From Zygnema circumcarinatum (taxonomy: Eukaryota; Streptophyta; Zygnematophyceae; Zygnematales; Zygnemataceae), in contig CM074805.1 in the NCBI GenBank assembly GCA_037447605.1, forward strand, positions 2,409,708 to 2,473,707: a stretch of 64,000 nt of DNA, read 5' to 3'. Under the pieces are notes generated by a model. That model had not been told where the DNA came from. It did not search any database and saw only the letters and a program-made list of their open reading frames with translations. Made by a program: the position numbers and the translations under genes. Positions 40,235 to 53,400 of this stretch are shown here, piece by piece (position 1 is the first letter of the stretch; each line of letters starts with the position of its first letter).

Positions 40235-42137
40235 AAACTCCGGTGAAACCACTTCATCCCATGTGGAGTGACCCGAGAGGGGTCTTTTTGCCATCTAAGG
40301 ATGGCCGCAACCTCAAGTGTCCGCTCTGTTCTTGAGAGTTTAAAGCAATGGTTGAGTGAGCAAAGCTGAAGACTGCGGAGGAATTCAAGAGAAATTGTTT
40401 GGAGGCGTACAATATGTGGCGAGCAAAAGAGACGCCTTTCGAAAGCTCCAAAGCGAATGGGAAGATTCAGCTTCAGTTTTAGTTTAAGTTGCGCGTCAAT
40501 TTTGCATTTTGATGTACAGTGTTTGCACTTTTGCATTCCTTCATTAGTCGGTGTCTACGTCAGCTTCAGCTTCAGCTTCAGTTTCAGTTTAGTTTGCTCA
40601 GACTTTGGGAGATTGAGTGCGATTTTTTTGCTGCAACATCATTATGTTTGCAGTTTTCATCGTTGCTCAATTTCAAAGTGTAGTTCAAGAGTGTAGCTAA
40701 ACATGGAACTGGCTGAGCAGCATTTTTCATTTTTCATTTGATTTTTTTTCAATGAGAGTGCAATAAAGCGTTCGTAGGAAATTTTTTGCAGTTGTCGCGT
40801 TGGTTTATGAGCGTTGTCCTCAATTGTATTTTCTTTCATAAGAACAAATGTGTTTTTCTTTTCCTGTTGGTTGGCTTTCTCTCTGCCGGTTGTTTTGCAG
40901 CACCTCCTTAGTATGTTCATGCTCATGCTGGTTTTGCAAAGCAGCCAGATCTTGTCCTCTCCTTGTTCCATAATTTGCCCATAATTCTTCCTTTCTGCTC
41001 TCCTCCCCTCCCCATGCAGACGAAGAAGCCTTTCAGCTTCCTAACCCTAACCCTCCCCTTCCCCTCCCCTTCCCTTCCCCTTCCCCTCCCCTTCCCTTCC
41101 CCTTCCCCTCCCCTTCCCCTCACCTTCCCCTCCCCTTCCGCTCACCTTCCCCTCCCCTTCCCCTCACCTTCCCCTCCCCTTCCCNNNNNNNNNNTCCCCT
41201 CCCCTTCCCCTCCCCTTCCCCTCCCCTTCCCCCCTCCCCTTCCCCTCCACTTCCCTTCCCCTTCCCACTTGGGAATGGAGAGAGGAAAGAGAGGAGAGGA
41301 CAGAAGGGAAGTAGAAAAAAAGAGAATGTGTAGAGGATGATGAGAATGAATGGAAATCGTATGAATGGGACACGAAGAATATATACTTCTGAAAGTTCCA
41401 TTCTATGTATTGTACCACTTCTGCTGGTGAAACTTGTGTTGATGAATTGGAAGTTTACGGAGGGGACGGGGAACCACGAGCTTCCTACTTGTGGGTGGGG
41501 GTCGCTCTATGCTCCTCGATCCTTTTGTAGTTGCGAATCCCGTAACCTACTGCACGGAACTCTCAAATTTTTAGTTACACATTTTTTCCAGTTTTCACTA
41601 CGGGGGATACATGGAGAATGGTACAAATTGTCCACGTGGCGAGCAATTGGTTCGTCCTTCGCTTCTCCTCGAACGGCCACGTGGCGTGGTTGGACAATCT
41701 ATGTGTGCGCTCCGCCGGGTCCGGCTACGGACCGGGTCTGTGTCTGTGCTGCCGTGTCTGTCACAGTCTCCACTCCATAAAACGAAAGGTCCGCGCTCGA
41801 GCACTAGTGGTTTCCGGGAGAGGGGACGGGGGCTCCTTGACATTGTTCCCGTGAACAGAACTAAACCGTGGGAACATGTGTGGCATGGCCGCATGGAGCA
41901 TGCACATGGCGATGATGTTGATGATGATGATGATGATGATGGGCATGGGCTGCATGGCGCATGTCCCCATGACGGCCCCGCCCCATCATCATCAAACGGG
42001 GACACTGCGCGGGGAGCGCGGGGAGCGCGGGGCGGGATGTTTCAGAATTGAATTGCTGCGAGCGAGCCATCGCCATGGCTTGGACTGCCCTGCGATAGGA
42101 GAGGAGAGCAGCACAGGGAGAAGAAGAGGGGGAAAGA
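40235..42137. other. Spacer between the unknown gene and the GON4-like gene
   Basis: Downstream flank of the unknown gene, including TTCAG-rich low complexity near 40455-40595. Then come the pyrimidine satellite with an N gap, a simple-repeat GATGAT patch at about 41906-41941, and the GON4-like 5' region. Two CCACGTGGC boxes lie at 41632-41640 and 41677-41685, about 450-510 bp before the GON4-like ATG. No further gene is supported. Confidence 0.5.
41037..41268. repeat. CCCCTTCCCCT satellite with assembly gap
   Basis: The array starts with CCTAACCCTAACCCT and continues as CCCTTCCCCTCC repeats. Ten Ns at 41185-41194 mark an unresolved join, so the true length is unknown. Confidence 0.9.
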
Positions 42138-45100
42138 ATGGGGGTCCGGACGGGGGAACGGGGTCTCGAAAACGAGGAGGAGGAGGAGGAGTCAGACGAG
42201 GACGACGGGGATTTCCACCCGCTGCTTTGTCGCTTGGAGGGCGACCATGGCTGCTCCTCCGCCTATGCTTCCTCTGATGACGGCGATGGAGGGAGAGGCA
42301 TTTTTGGGCATGCGAGGGATGAGGGATGTGTTGTTGGAAGCGAGCTCGATGAAGAGCAAGCGGAAGGAAAAGATCATGCCGTTGATGATGGTGAGGACGA
42401 CAATGATAACGACGACGATGATGACGACGATGATGACCACGGTAATGACGACGATAATGATGCTGGCCATGATGATGATGATGACAATGGTGTGAGCAAG
42501 GAAGGAGAGTCCAATATTGGTAAAGAATCCAAGACTTCGGAAGAGTTTCAGGAGGAGAGCTCAAGCAGGAGCAAGCCGAACGAGCGTGGAACTCCAACAG
42601 GCACGCTGGTGGAGAAGGATTCTGACGCAGGATGCAATGGAACTTTTCCCTTCGAACGCGAGCTGGAGATAGTGGGAAACGGCAAACAACATATTTCAGG
42701 CGTTGTCAGCACTGCTGAGTGTGACGGGTCATCCACACGTAATTGCGTAGCTGGAGGGAACTTAGAGACGCGGTCCATACACAGCTCTGGAGGGTGGAGA
42801 GAACCGAGCGAGTTCTCATCGAGGGCAGGCGATCGTTATCATAGTTGCCAGGACATTACTAAGGATAGACAGAACAAACGCTTGGAAGCTGACGTTTCAA
42901 GCGATGATGGTGCTGCGGTTGATGACGGTAGCCCTGATAGCCCAATTTGGAAACGCACTCGTGCCCACCTTTCCTTGGAAGGCTTATCATTGGATGACCT
43001 CGAATCTTTCTTGCAGCACTCAGACGAAGAGGATTACTTCCAAAAAATTGATGAGGAGGCTGAGTATGCGAAGTTTGTTGCAGCAGTCATGGCCCCTCAA
43101 CCGCTGCCTGTATCGCCCTCTGCAGTGGAAGGAGAGGAAGATGAGGCTTTGGAGAAGCCTTCAGATGCTCATGCAGATGGCAACACAAAGAGACATCGGA
43201 ATATGGACGCGGCCATCATGGTTTCGGACATTGAAGATGATGAGGACGACGAGGACTTTTTAGCCGATCATGAATTTCTTGCTTTGGATGATGGCTTGCC
43301 GTTGGATAACTGCTGGCAGAATGAATCAAATAGCTTGCCTCTTAAGCTGCAGAAGCAACAGCGAGGATGCAAGCGGATCAAACGATACTCTCAGGCCTCC
43401 AGGAAGCCGGACTTCCTCTCTAAGCGCACAGCGTCGCTGCGACCCCTTGTTCCATATGTTAATACCTTACCTCGCCAAATTATTCATAGGAGCGGTGCTG
43501 TGGTAACACCAGCATTGTCTGGTTTCTCCTCAGAGGTTGCTGACTCGGGTTTGGGCCCCGTGCCATCAGTTACATCCTTAGCAGCACAACCAGCTTTGCA
43601 GACCAACCCCACTCCCTCAGGTTTCTCGTTATCTCAAATAGGCCAATTGTACGCCTTGTTCTATGAACATGTGCAGCTTCTTATTCAGATACATGCCCTT
43701 TCAGCTCTTGAACCTCCTAGAAATAGCGTTTCACAGTCCACTCACTCTCTCCTCCTGGATTTAGCAAAGACTTGGAAGGCTGCTACACCTGCCAGAACGC
43801 CTGGCCTTCCTGCAGCCTGCTTCTCGCCTCTCCCCCTGTCCAATCCTCTCTCAGCAGCTGTTGCGCCATCCGCCCACTTGGACCTCTCGTCCACCTTACC
43901 TGCTCCTCAAACAGGGGGCGCCCAAACGTCCTATTATCAGGACAATTGGACCCCACCAATGAATTCCTCTGCTGCGCGTTCTGTTCTCGATGTACCCCCT
44001 TTAGAGCTCCTGGAAAGTTATTTGGCTGACATCAATTCTGGTACATTCGTGTCCTTAGCTGGTTCGTGTCACTCACGCTTTTGTGTGCTCTTTCCCTACA
44101 TGGTTGCCTGCACTCGGGATTATCATTGTTGAAGTGACGATTGGTCAAGTTACTGCACAGTGCATATTGTTTGTTCCATGGGAGCAAAATACATGGTTCT
44201 GTAAGCCCAAGCTATTGACTTATGTGACGCCTTCAAAAGATAATTGCGACAGCTGATCATTTTCAAGGGGCATGCGGCAGCTATACAGAGGCGTGGTGCG
44301 GAGCAGTCCAATTCGGGGATATCAGTTTTGATCCCAACGTCAGAACGTGTTCCTTTGTTCCATAAAGGCCACTCGGCAGATGTCCACGCCTGTGATACTA
44401 CAAGGAAGCGTAATGCTAAATCTAGCGTGACGCTTAAGCAGCAACGTGGAAAGAAGTCACGTTTGGCAGGAAAGGAGTTTCCCATTGCGCTTGTTCCATT
44501 ACCAGCTGCTTCTGCAGCATCGCGATTTACTCAATTGTTCAATCCGGCTCTTTTTCCTACAACGCCTCCACAGGAAGGCATCGTTAAAAGAGTGCTGTTC
44601 ACAGAGTCTGAAGACTGGTGAGCCTTGCAGGTTGAATCAGTGCACTCCAATTGCACTGGCAGTCAGGCTACTGATCTTACACTAGGGTTGTGGTATGCAT
44701 GGGAATTTGCACATTGAACTATCCAGGATCTCTAGGTGATTATCAGCCAGGCTGCATTGTTCTCCTGATCTCCTAAGCTACTTTAAGGTGCTATTGTGAG
44801 CTACATGGTTAGAAGCATTTCATGAACACTGAATGAGATGTAGAAACGGGATTCTCATACAGAATCGGGATATTAGACATATTGAAGGGGACTATCGCAA
44901 TTTAAAAGGTGCAGTTATTTGTACTAGCATCCACATCTGCTCCTTCAGGATTGGCAAGTTCCAGTGCTTTGCCTTTTTGAAAAGTATGGACTAGTTGATT
45001 AGTAGCCTTTTGCCCGAAGCATGGGCAAGGTTTCTTCTGCTGTGCGCTGACTCTATGCTCAAGGCTGTGACGTCTGATTCTGTACTCTATGAATGTCGCT

Positions 45101-48100
45101 TTAGTAATTACCATGGATCTCATGTTTCTTTGGCTCTTCATGTTCTTGAAATGAAATGAAATGATGAAGAAGAAATGTTTCAGAAATGTTCTTTTCCTGC
45201 TGTAATGTTTGTTTTTCCCTTTTTCCCTCGTTATGGCAGGCTACTTGCAATGGGAGTAGAACTTTTCAACAACAATTGGGAGGCAATTCACCAGCGTTTT
45301 CTTCCTGCGAAGACACCCCATCAGGTAAAGTTGGTCGTTTGTACGTTCTCTGAGGGCGTACCACAGGTTCATTGCATGACACTTAACCTGAGCCAAAGGA
45401 TTGTCATCATTCAGCTCACTCAGTAGGCAGAGCAGTTTGGGAGCCCCGATGGACAGTGGGATGCTGGCAGAAACTATCTGTCCCTGTCCACCTTTTAGAC
45501 TGTTTTTTGTCGTTCTCTCTTCTGGCGATGGTCGTGGATTTGATAGATGTTAAGGCATGCACTAGATCATTTCTTTAAGTTGTCGAACACCAGTCATCTT
45601 TTTATATTTGTTCACCTTTAGTGGTTTTTGTTCACTATACCACCCTTTTCCCCCGAAAGCCTTGTTCAATGCCGTACTCTTGTGTGGAATGGTTGTAGTT
45701 TGTGATTGAGGGTCTTTCGATTATTTTTCGTCAGTGTAGCCTCAAAATTGCGGTGGTGGTGAGCGCAGATCTCAATCCGGTACAAGAACTGTGTCTCAGG
45801 ACGGCAACCATTCAATCCGATCAAGGTTTGCTCAGAAACTACACTCTTCCTTGGAGGACGAACAGACCTTGCTTGTACCTTTTCTGCGAAAGATAGTGGA
45901 AATGGAGCACATAGGCTTTCTTATGTCAAGTTTATTGCTGGTTTATGTTTTCCGCATCACATCAGAGCACAGTAATTGTGCAGTGAGTACTCACCCGAGG
46001 CGGAAATGTAACTTGAACTTGGATTACTGAGGGGGTGGGCTTTTCTTCCTTGGTTTTGATCGCTACCTTCCATCTCAACTTTCGGTTGCGTGCAGGCAGT
46101 ACGAGAGCGCAAACTGTCCCCTTTGACGGTTCAGGAGAAGCTGAGCATCAATGAGGTGAGAGTTGGAGCAGGGCTGAGCTCCACTTGAAACGGCGACGAA
46201 ACATTGAACTTACAAGGAACTGATTCTGAAGGCCGATCTTGAAGCGATTCCACACCTGAGGAGAACAAAGTCAAAAAGTAACGCTTCTGCGAGGAAATAT
46301 CTAATATCTAACTTTCGCTCCTCTTGTTATTTTGGTGGTGCTGCAGGCCCTCAAGGTTCAGCGGATGGACTGGAATCAGGTGTGGCAGTGTTGTGTCCCT
46401 TACAGGGACCCTGCACAACTGCCTCGACTCTGGCGAGCAGCTTGTGGCTTGCCATTGCAATCTCGGACTGCTGCAAATGCGCAAAAACATCGTCTGGCAA
46501 AGCGGAGGCGGGCTGCACAACAGCTCGAACTATCGAAGTTGTTAGGTTTGGGAGGCGAGAAAACGACCAGCAGCTTCCAAAATGGAATGGGTGTGGTAAG
46601 TTGTAACGAAGACGAGATAACTTTCAGCATATAGTTTGAGCCCACTGAGTCTTTCGCGTAGATCCTTACCCAGTAAGCAGTTCACCCCTCCATTTTGATG
46701 GCCTTTTTGTTGATTGGACAGGCCATTGTGGAGTCGTCAGAAGAAAGGACAGAGTCTGACGACGATACGGACGATGATACGAACTCTTTTGAAAATGAAT
46801 TTATTCGAGAAGCATTTCTGCTGAAAGACGCTTCCCAGCCTAAAAATCCCCTCTTACAGAATGTGGCCGCGTCTAGTGAGGTTTCTTCGCACCCATCCGG
46901 AACCGCTACTAAACCCAGACATGAGAACGCACAGAAATCGCTTGCAGAGCAAACCTCACCAGCAGTTCTGCAAGAAGATGTGGGCACTTGCACCTTGGCA
47001 GGTAGGCATGCAACGTCAGTGAGCTCATCCAGTGGCGTCCAAGCGGTTGCGTCTGTGCTGATGCAAGACATTAATGCCGTGCAAGGGGAGAGTGTCGGCA
47101 CCCATATCTCAAGGATCAACGAATGCCAGCAATTTACTGAAAACGTACCGCCAAGGTCGGCCCATCAAGGTGGTTCTGGATGGAAAAGGCGAACTAGGAC
47201 ATCAAAAGTGGCTGTACGGAATCTACCTCCAATTGTTTTGCCAAATGGAAAGATAATATGTCTAGGTAACCAAGGGACTTCTTCAACAATGCCTCAAGGT
47301 GCAGCGATAACATTAAAGGGACAGGCACCGTGCAACCAAGTGAGTCGCTCGAGGCATGACATCGTAGCTGGTGTCACATCTGGCAGTATGGAGGGTGTGC
47401 GGAATGGGCCACGAAAGAACTCTCGTGAACTAGATCGTTCACAGCGGCCTCGTCGTGGAGAAAATGGACGTTATAACAATAATGCGAGTCAGCGAAACGC
47501 GGTAGAAACTATGGGTAGTGGCATCCTTGCAGGAACTCCAAACCGGGCAATGCAGCAAACTGCAGTTGTCTCTGCGGGGTACGTCAGAAACGGCGGTCCA
47601 GCACAGCACGAGATTAATGCAGAGAGAGAAGCTGACAGATTAACATCACATGCGCATATAGAAACTGTTGTTGAAGGCGGTAGTGTTGTTGAAGGGCGAG
47701 GAAGGTTGTCTGGGGCGGAATTAGAAGGTATGGCCTCCGATCATCCACATCCTCTCTTGTTTGGCGGCGAGAAAAGAGCATCTCGCAAGAAGAAGAATGC
47801 AGTCCAAGCGAGGCATCAGGATGCAGAAAAAATTACTGTCCACTCAGACATTGAGAGAAATGTAGTCGGCAATTCAGAATTCGGGAACATCGCTTCTGGT
47901 TCTATATTGCAAGAAAGGAGAGGCGCAACGTCCAGATTGATTGCAATTAGTGAGGCTACAGCTCTTGACAGTTGGCTTCCTAATAAGTCGAGGGGTACAA
48001 ACAGGGCTGAGAATGATAATAATCGACGAGTTTTTGATTTTGACTTGAATGAAGTAGATCAAGGCACGAGGAGCATACGAGCCTTTGATTTTGACTTGAA

Positions 48101-48464
48101 CGAAGGCCCAGGAACTGAGGTGGGAGACGGGCGATTGCGTACATCTCAAAACCTCTCAGTGACAATGGCTGGGATCCTACAACAAAATAAGAAGAGGCGA
48201 TCAGGACAGCAGCATAGTTATCCTGGTGGTGGATTCTATGCTGTCGGAAGGGAGATTGGAGCAAAGACCCTGCCGCAAGGTGAACCTCTTGTTACCTCGG
48301 ATAAGGCTACTATGTCTCCAGCTAGAGTTCTGGAGGAGGCTCCGCACTCTGGAGGAGGAACAGGCACAGATAAGGATGGAACTCACTGTACAGACTGCCA
48401 CATGATTGAATTTGAGCGTGAAGAAATGAGCGACTCTGAAACTGAACAGGAACAAGGACGCTGA
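42138..48464 (+). CDS. GON4-like nuclear protein with Myb/SANT-like region (plant type)
   Basis: Exons 42138-44040, 44281-44617, 45240-45324, 45769-45825, 46096-46155, 46347-46595 and 46722-48464 join in frame to 1477 residues. The order of blocks matches the large plant homeodomain-like/GON4L family of presumed chromatin or transcription regulators. An Asp-rich N-terminus (residues about 85-125) is followed by LEGLSLDDLESFLQHSDEED and AEYAKFVAAVMA, then FSLSQIGQLYALFYEHVQLL. Next are LFPTTPP, VLFTESEDWLLAMGVELFNN, WEAIHQRFLPAKTPHQ and DWNQVWQCCVPYRDPAQLP. The last exon is acidic and low in complexity and contains FDFDLNE twice (48030-48053 and 48081-48110); the second reads DLNEGP, fitting the DLNxxP EAR repression motif. 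The family assignment comes from recalled plant homologues; the molecular role is not settled by sequence. Confidence 0.86.
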
Positions 48465-50435
48465 GGGGACAATCCAATAACTAAGGTAGAGCTCTTGAAG
48501 CCTGCCATGGTGTCTGTGTTTTTCGTGATCGTATGCCTCTGAACCTGTCAAGCACGCTCATTTCAGATGCGCTAAACCTTCATTTTAGAAGAAGTGATTT
48601 GAATGTCAGGCTAGCATTGTAAAATAGCAGCAAGGTCTAACATTAACAAAATGCATCACCTTGAGTACACGATACGAACAAGACCTGTACTCGGGGTACT
48701 CTGGTCATTTTTGTAAGATGGCACAGGTGCAAGCCTCGTTTAAATTATAAGTGGGCATCTAAGCTCCTCTGTAGTGTGAGTTCTTTGTGTTCAGAAGGGC
48801 CAGAAGTGGAATTCATTCTCTGCTTCTACGAAGGTCGGTGTAAGGAAACATTTCTTACACAATAAAGAACAAAGAACGCATCTGTCAGCGCTCAACCCTA
48901 AAACGCGAAGGACTCGAGTCCTGGCTCTGGGAGCTTTTTTAAGGGCATTTGCAGGGTGCGTATCATTTGAACTTCTTGAGCGGGAAGTGAAGCTGTTTTG
49001 TTTGCAACTTCCTGCTTTTGCTTCAACAGTGCTCCAAGCCATTTTTCTGAGTGATTTTGCTCGTTTTCTTTGTCTGAAGCGCTTTCAGAATTCAGGTAGA
49101 TTCCGGACACTAGCTGCTGAATTCTCCATGCATGGCGCGCTTCAATATTGGTAGAAAAAATAAAGCTCCACCCTTCTTTTCAAAGTTTTCTCTCAATGGC
49201 CTGCTGCAACTTCGTCATTCCAACCTTTGGAGAAGCATTGAAACCGTGACTTTGAAAGGTGGGCGTCTGCCTCCCCAAGTTTTGGGAGCCAAGTGCACAT
49301 ACTTCTCATTAGGCCTTTTGTGGGCATCAAGCATCAATTATTTTGTTTAACAAACCGACATGGAAACGCCTTGTTGTTTCTGTACATGTAAACTGCAGGC
49401 TTTTGCTTTTTTAATTCCGTTGTGAACGTAGTTTTGACAGTAGACAAAATTTGCACATACACATGACCCCGCGAGTGGCTCTCTGAGGCAGCAAAAAGCA
49501 ATTCTGAGCAGAGGTGATAATGACTCGAGTTGACTAACGATTAGACCAACAGTGAGCCACTTCAGGCAAATTTCGTACGTACACAAGTTTCGGTTGGTTT
49601 CTTCTTTAGTCGGCTGGAGTCATTGCCGCCCCTAATCCTGAGGCTGATGATGATATGTAGGCAGTGGAAGGAGCCGAACATAAGCATTTCATGCCGAGCT
49701 ATGTTGCAAAGATCCAAGGACGATGTGGGCTGGCATTGACACGACATCACTGTACAGTACATGGAAAGAGGCCATGTGAAGAGCCATTGCGAAAAGGAGA
49801 TTTGGAAGGCAAAGGCAATCCGGGCTAGACATATTTGTGTCAGGCAACCCAGACCGTATGGCTATCCACGGGGTTGAACTTCTTGTTCCCAGTAACAGCT
49901 ATATTTTACACTAAAATATTAAAGGTTTTTGTTTTTTATCGTCAGCTTCCATTGGACGTGTCACCTGCGATTGCCGATGTCTACAGAAATTTAAGATTTT
50001 GCGTCAGCCTGTTCGTTATTTCAAGCCACAACAAAGTTTGAAAAGCGAAGCATATCCACATGTAAATGGTATTGAGTCTTTCCTTTGAAATGCCTTCAGC
50101 AAGTTCAAAAAAGTCTTACACTACAAGGAGACTTGAACTTATGATTGCATCTAGCTCCCTAGTAGCGACGGAAATTTAGTGTCAGCTCAGCACTGATCGG
50201 TGAAAGTACACTGAATGTACACATGGAGGAAACAGAAAAGGGGAACCCATATATACACCCCCAGCCGCCTGAGGCCCACAAAAACCAATGTGGGCCTGTC
50301 CTTCCAACCCCTGACTGGCCTACCGAGCAAGCTCCTCTCTATTTTGACATACAGCGAGCAATGGCCAAAAACTGTCTTCTCCCTCGCACTCTACATTTAC
50401 AAACTCGCGCACTTAAACCGTTACACCGGGTGCTC
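48465..50435. other. Spacer between convergent GON4-like and CUE genes
   Basis: It contains both 3' ends. The only suggestive coding stretch is a minus-strand frame at about 48895-49137, listed separately. The rest has no supported feature. Confidence 0.5.
48895..49137 (-). other. Possible isolated C-terminal exon, unassigned
   Basis: This minus-strand frame reads ARHAWRIQQLVSGIYLNSES and continues through an acidic and Gln/Lys-rich stretch to LPEPGLESFAF and a stop. The composition looks protein-like and an AG acceptor is possible on its right side, but no upstream exons could be found and no family was recognised. It could be part of an unseen minus-strand gene, a pseudogene fragment or chance. 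Confidence 0.22.
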
Positions 50436-53400
50436 TCAGTAGTCCACCCCTCTCTCCATCTGATCACTGGAGCTCAGACTATTGTGACAGCTATTCTCCC
50501 CACCCTCAGATTCCACCGGCGAGGTGCCGCGGGAGTCGCGCCCAGAGATGCCCCGCACCATCTCCCAACCCGCATCGTCCTCAGGAAGAGAGCTGAACAT
50601 GTTCAGGTCTTGGCTCCCATAAGTGAGGCTGCGGGTAGACCCTCCTCCCAAGACAGCCATGTTTGCAGCATAGGCTGCTTCCTCGCTGTCGTCCTGTCTG
50701 AGATCAGGGGACTCCATGCGGGACACAGCATTGGCACTGCTGTCGGGGCCTGAGGAAACCGCAACTGTTGTTCCCACCGAATGAAGGGAGACCTGATCGA
50801 GAGCTCTATACAAATCCAGCATTGCTGTCACTGGCTCCGCCAATGACTCTACAATGGATGCCGTGTCAGCGTATGCCGAATGCTTCTTTGACGGAGCGCT
50901 GAGTTGCGCTTTCAAGGTCTCTACATCTTCACAGAGGACGTCGAGCTCCCCCCTGCATGGAGAAATGTGTACAGTCGTAAGAAACCCACCAAACATACAG
51001 CTGGAAGGAAGGCATGCATGGAAGTTGAAGGCAAGCGCAAAAGTTTGAGGAGCATTCATGGTCGAGGTGCTACTAATGTACAATATTGCATCAACGAGCT
51101 CACATGCCAATCACTGGATAATAAGAAATTGAAGAAAGCCATAAAAAGACTTTCAGCAACTTGCGTCAAACTCGACACATAGCATTCATACCAAAAAGCA
51201 TTCTCCTGGAAGAACAGGACAAAGACAAAAACGTGGGACGGAACAACTGTTCGCAATCAAAAAAAGAGACACGACTGAAGTTGCGGAAGTAGAACTGAGT
51301 ATACGGCTGCACAAGACAATGATAGCAAACAGCTCTCATTCCTTCAATCGTTCTTTTGTGCCCTCCCAAAGTAAAAGAACCACAACGAAAGTACCAGTCC
51401 AGAAACACAGAAAGTAAGGAGCTATGTAGCGCGTGTGATGAGTGAACTTACTGCAAGGCATCGACATCTTTGTCCCTGGCCATCAGAAATTCGCGTAGCT
51501 GCAAAGGCAAAATCCACATTGAGCGAAGCCCAAAACAGCTCAATACTCTCAGTCCATTATCATAGAGATAATGATCAAACTAGACCATATCCTCCGAATT
51601 CGACAGAACTGCACATTGACAAATGTCAAATCCAGAATAACGGTATGCAGCCTCATTCATCCTTGTTGCCAATATTGGCCAAAATTGGAGTTTCCACCGT
51701 TCACGTGATGATACTTTGCCCATCAATTCGCTACCATCATTTTACCATTGGCTTGCAGAAGTACATTTCTTATAAAAAAACATTGGCGCTACAATGGATT
51801 GTGCCGCAGGAAGGTCGAACAGAACACATACCTTCGTACAAGCCTCTGCCTCTGCGTCCAGCGCCTCTGACTGCTTGCCTATTTTGGCCATCTCCTCTTG
51901 CTCCTTGGCCAGTAAAGCCAAGGCATGATCCTCCTTTGCTTTCTTCTCACAACTTGCGTTTTCCAGTTGCTTTAAGGCAACCTCCATGCGATGCATGAGT
52001 TCGCATCGCAACTGTATCAGGCACATTATACAAGAAAACAAAGGGAGTCACAGGTGTAACGAGCACCATGATATCACTTGCAAAAATCGATGGTAAATTG
52101 CTGGTTCCTCTACTTTAAGTTGAAGGTGTCAATGTCCTCATGCGTCAGTAGCTGTGGATCATTACGCAGTACAAGGATATCCACAGACTCCAAAACACAG
52201 CAACGCAATTCAGCTTACCTCCTCAAGAGCTTTACGTGCAGCTTCTCTTGTATCCTTAACACTCCGCACCCGAGCTCGAAGTTCACGAGCTTCGGTGGAC
52301 AGGACAGCCCGTTCTCCATAGACTTCCCCTGCGCGCTGTTTTGGTACAGCAGATCATTAATCAGCTTATGCAATACACCACGATTTTTCCAAAATCAAGT
52401 ACAAGAATAAGATCCCATTTCCAAAAAGGATAGCACAGAGAAGCTGAATCATAAAGCCAACACCGACAAGTCAGGGTGCATAAGCTCTTACCGACTCAAG
52501 GCCTTCGCGAGCCCTCAGCAAATCCCTGCGCAGTTTCTCCACCTCGACCATTACTACTTTCTCAGCATTCTCGGCGTCCTTCTGAGCAGCCAGTGCTTCA
52601 TTCTCCTTCACAAAAGTGATGGCCGCAAGCTTCTTCACATCTTGGATACAATCCTTCAAGTCTTCCTGCACAGTAAACCAAGGCTGTCCGCCATGTAAAC
52701 TGGACCGTGAAAGATGCATCGCACTAAAAGTCAGAACAATCCCCCAGTCAAGCATACTACAAAAAGCAGCATACCTTGTTTTCTGTTGCAGCAAGAACTA
52801 ACTGATCGAGGTCCTCCACACGTACGAATCCAGCCTGTGAACTGCTAGTCAAACTTTCCCACAGAGATTCCGAATTGCTGCCTCCTCCACGGTTATGATC
52901 AATATCGATCTCTCTTTCGCTACTGAGTACCGGAGTTGAAGAAGCCTCGGGACTGCCAGAAATGAGTTTCTCCTCCGCATCAAGGTTCAGGCCAACGTCC
53001 ACTGCACTCGATGATCCTCCTATGTGTTCGTCAACAAACGATTCTCCTCCTATTCCTTGACCTGCTTGATTTCTGCTGGCAGGACTCAAAGGCAAAGCAT
53101 CTTTCACATCCCAATACTGTGATCCTGCTTCGCAGGGGCCATCTATTTCATGCTCTGCCATAATTGAAACAGAACCCAATGTTCCAAGAAATTCCACTGC
53201 ATCTAGAGTTGCCTCCGTACTCTCGGTTACTTCTCCTTTCTGGGCCGAGAGGGTCAAGCCCTCATGGCAAGTACGAACTCCTTCAACACTGTCGAATGGG
53301 CTGTCGCATGACACCGCACCATGGGCAGGCGGGAGTGGGACCTCAGCAATCTGCTCAATTCCCGAAATCATTTCCTTTGCTCCGTCGGTGTTCACTGTGT

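Noticed and set aside
41611-42051. Plus-strand frames of 146 and 133 residues just before the GON4-like gene
   Set aside because: They overlap a GATGAT simple repeat, show no family resemblance, and end before the GON4-like start.
41992-42597. His-rich minus-strand frame of 201 residues opposite the GON4-like start
   Set aside because: It is the antisense of the Asp-rich GAC/GAT stretch of a well-supported exon.
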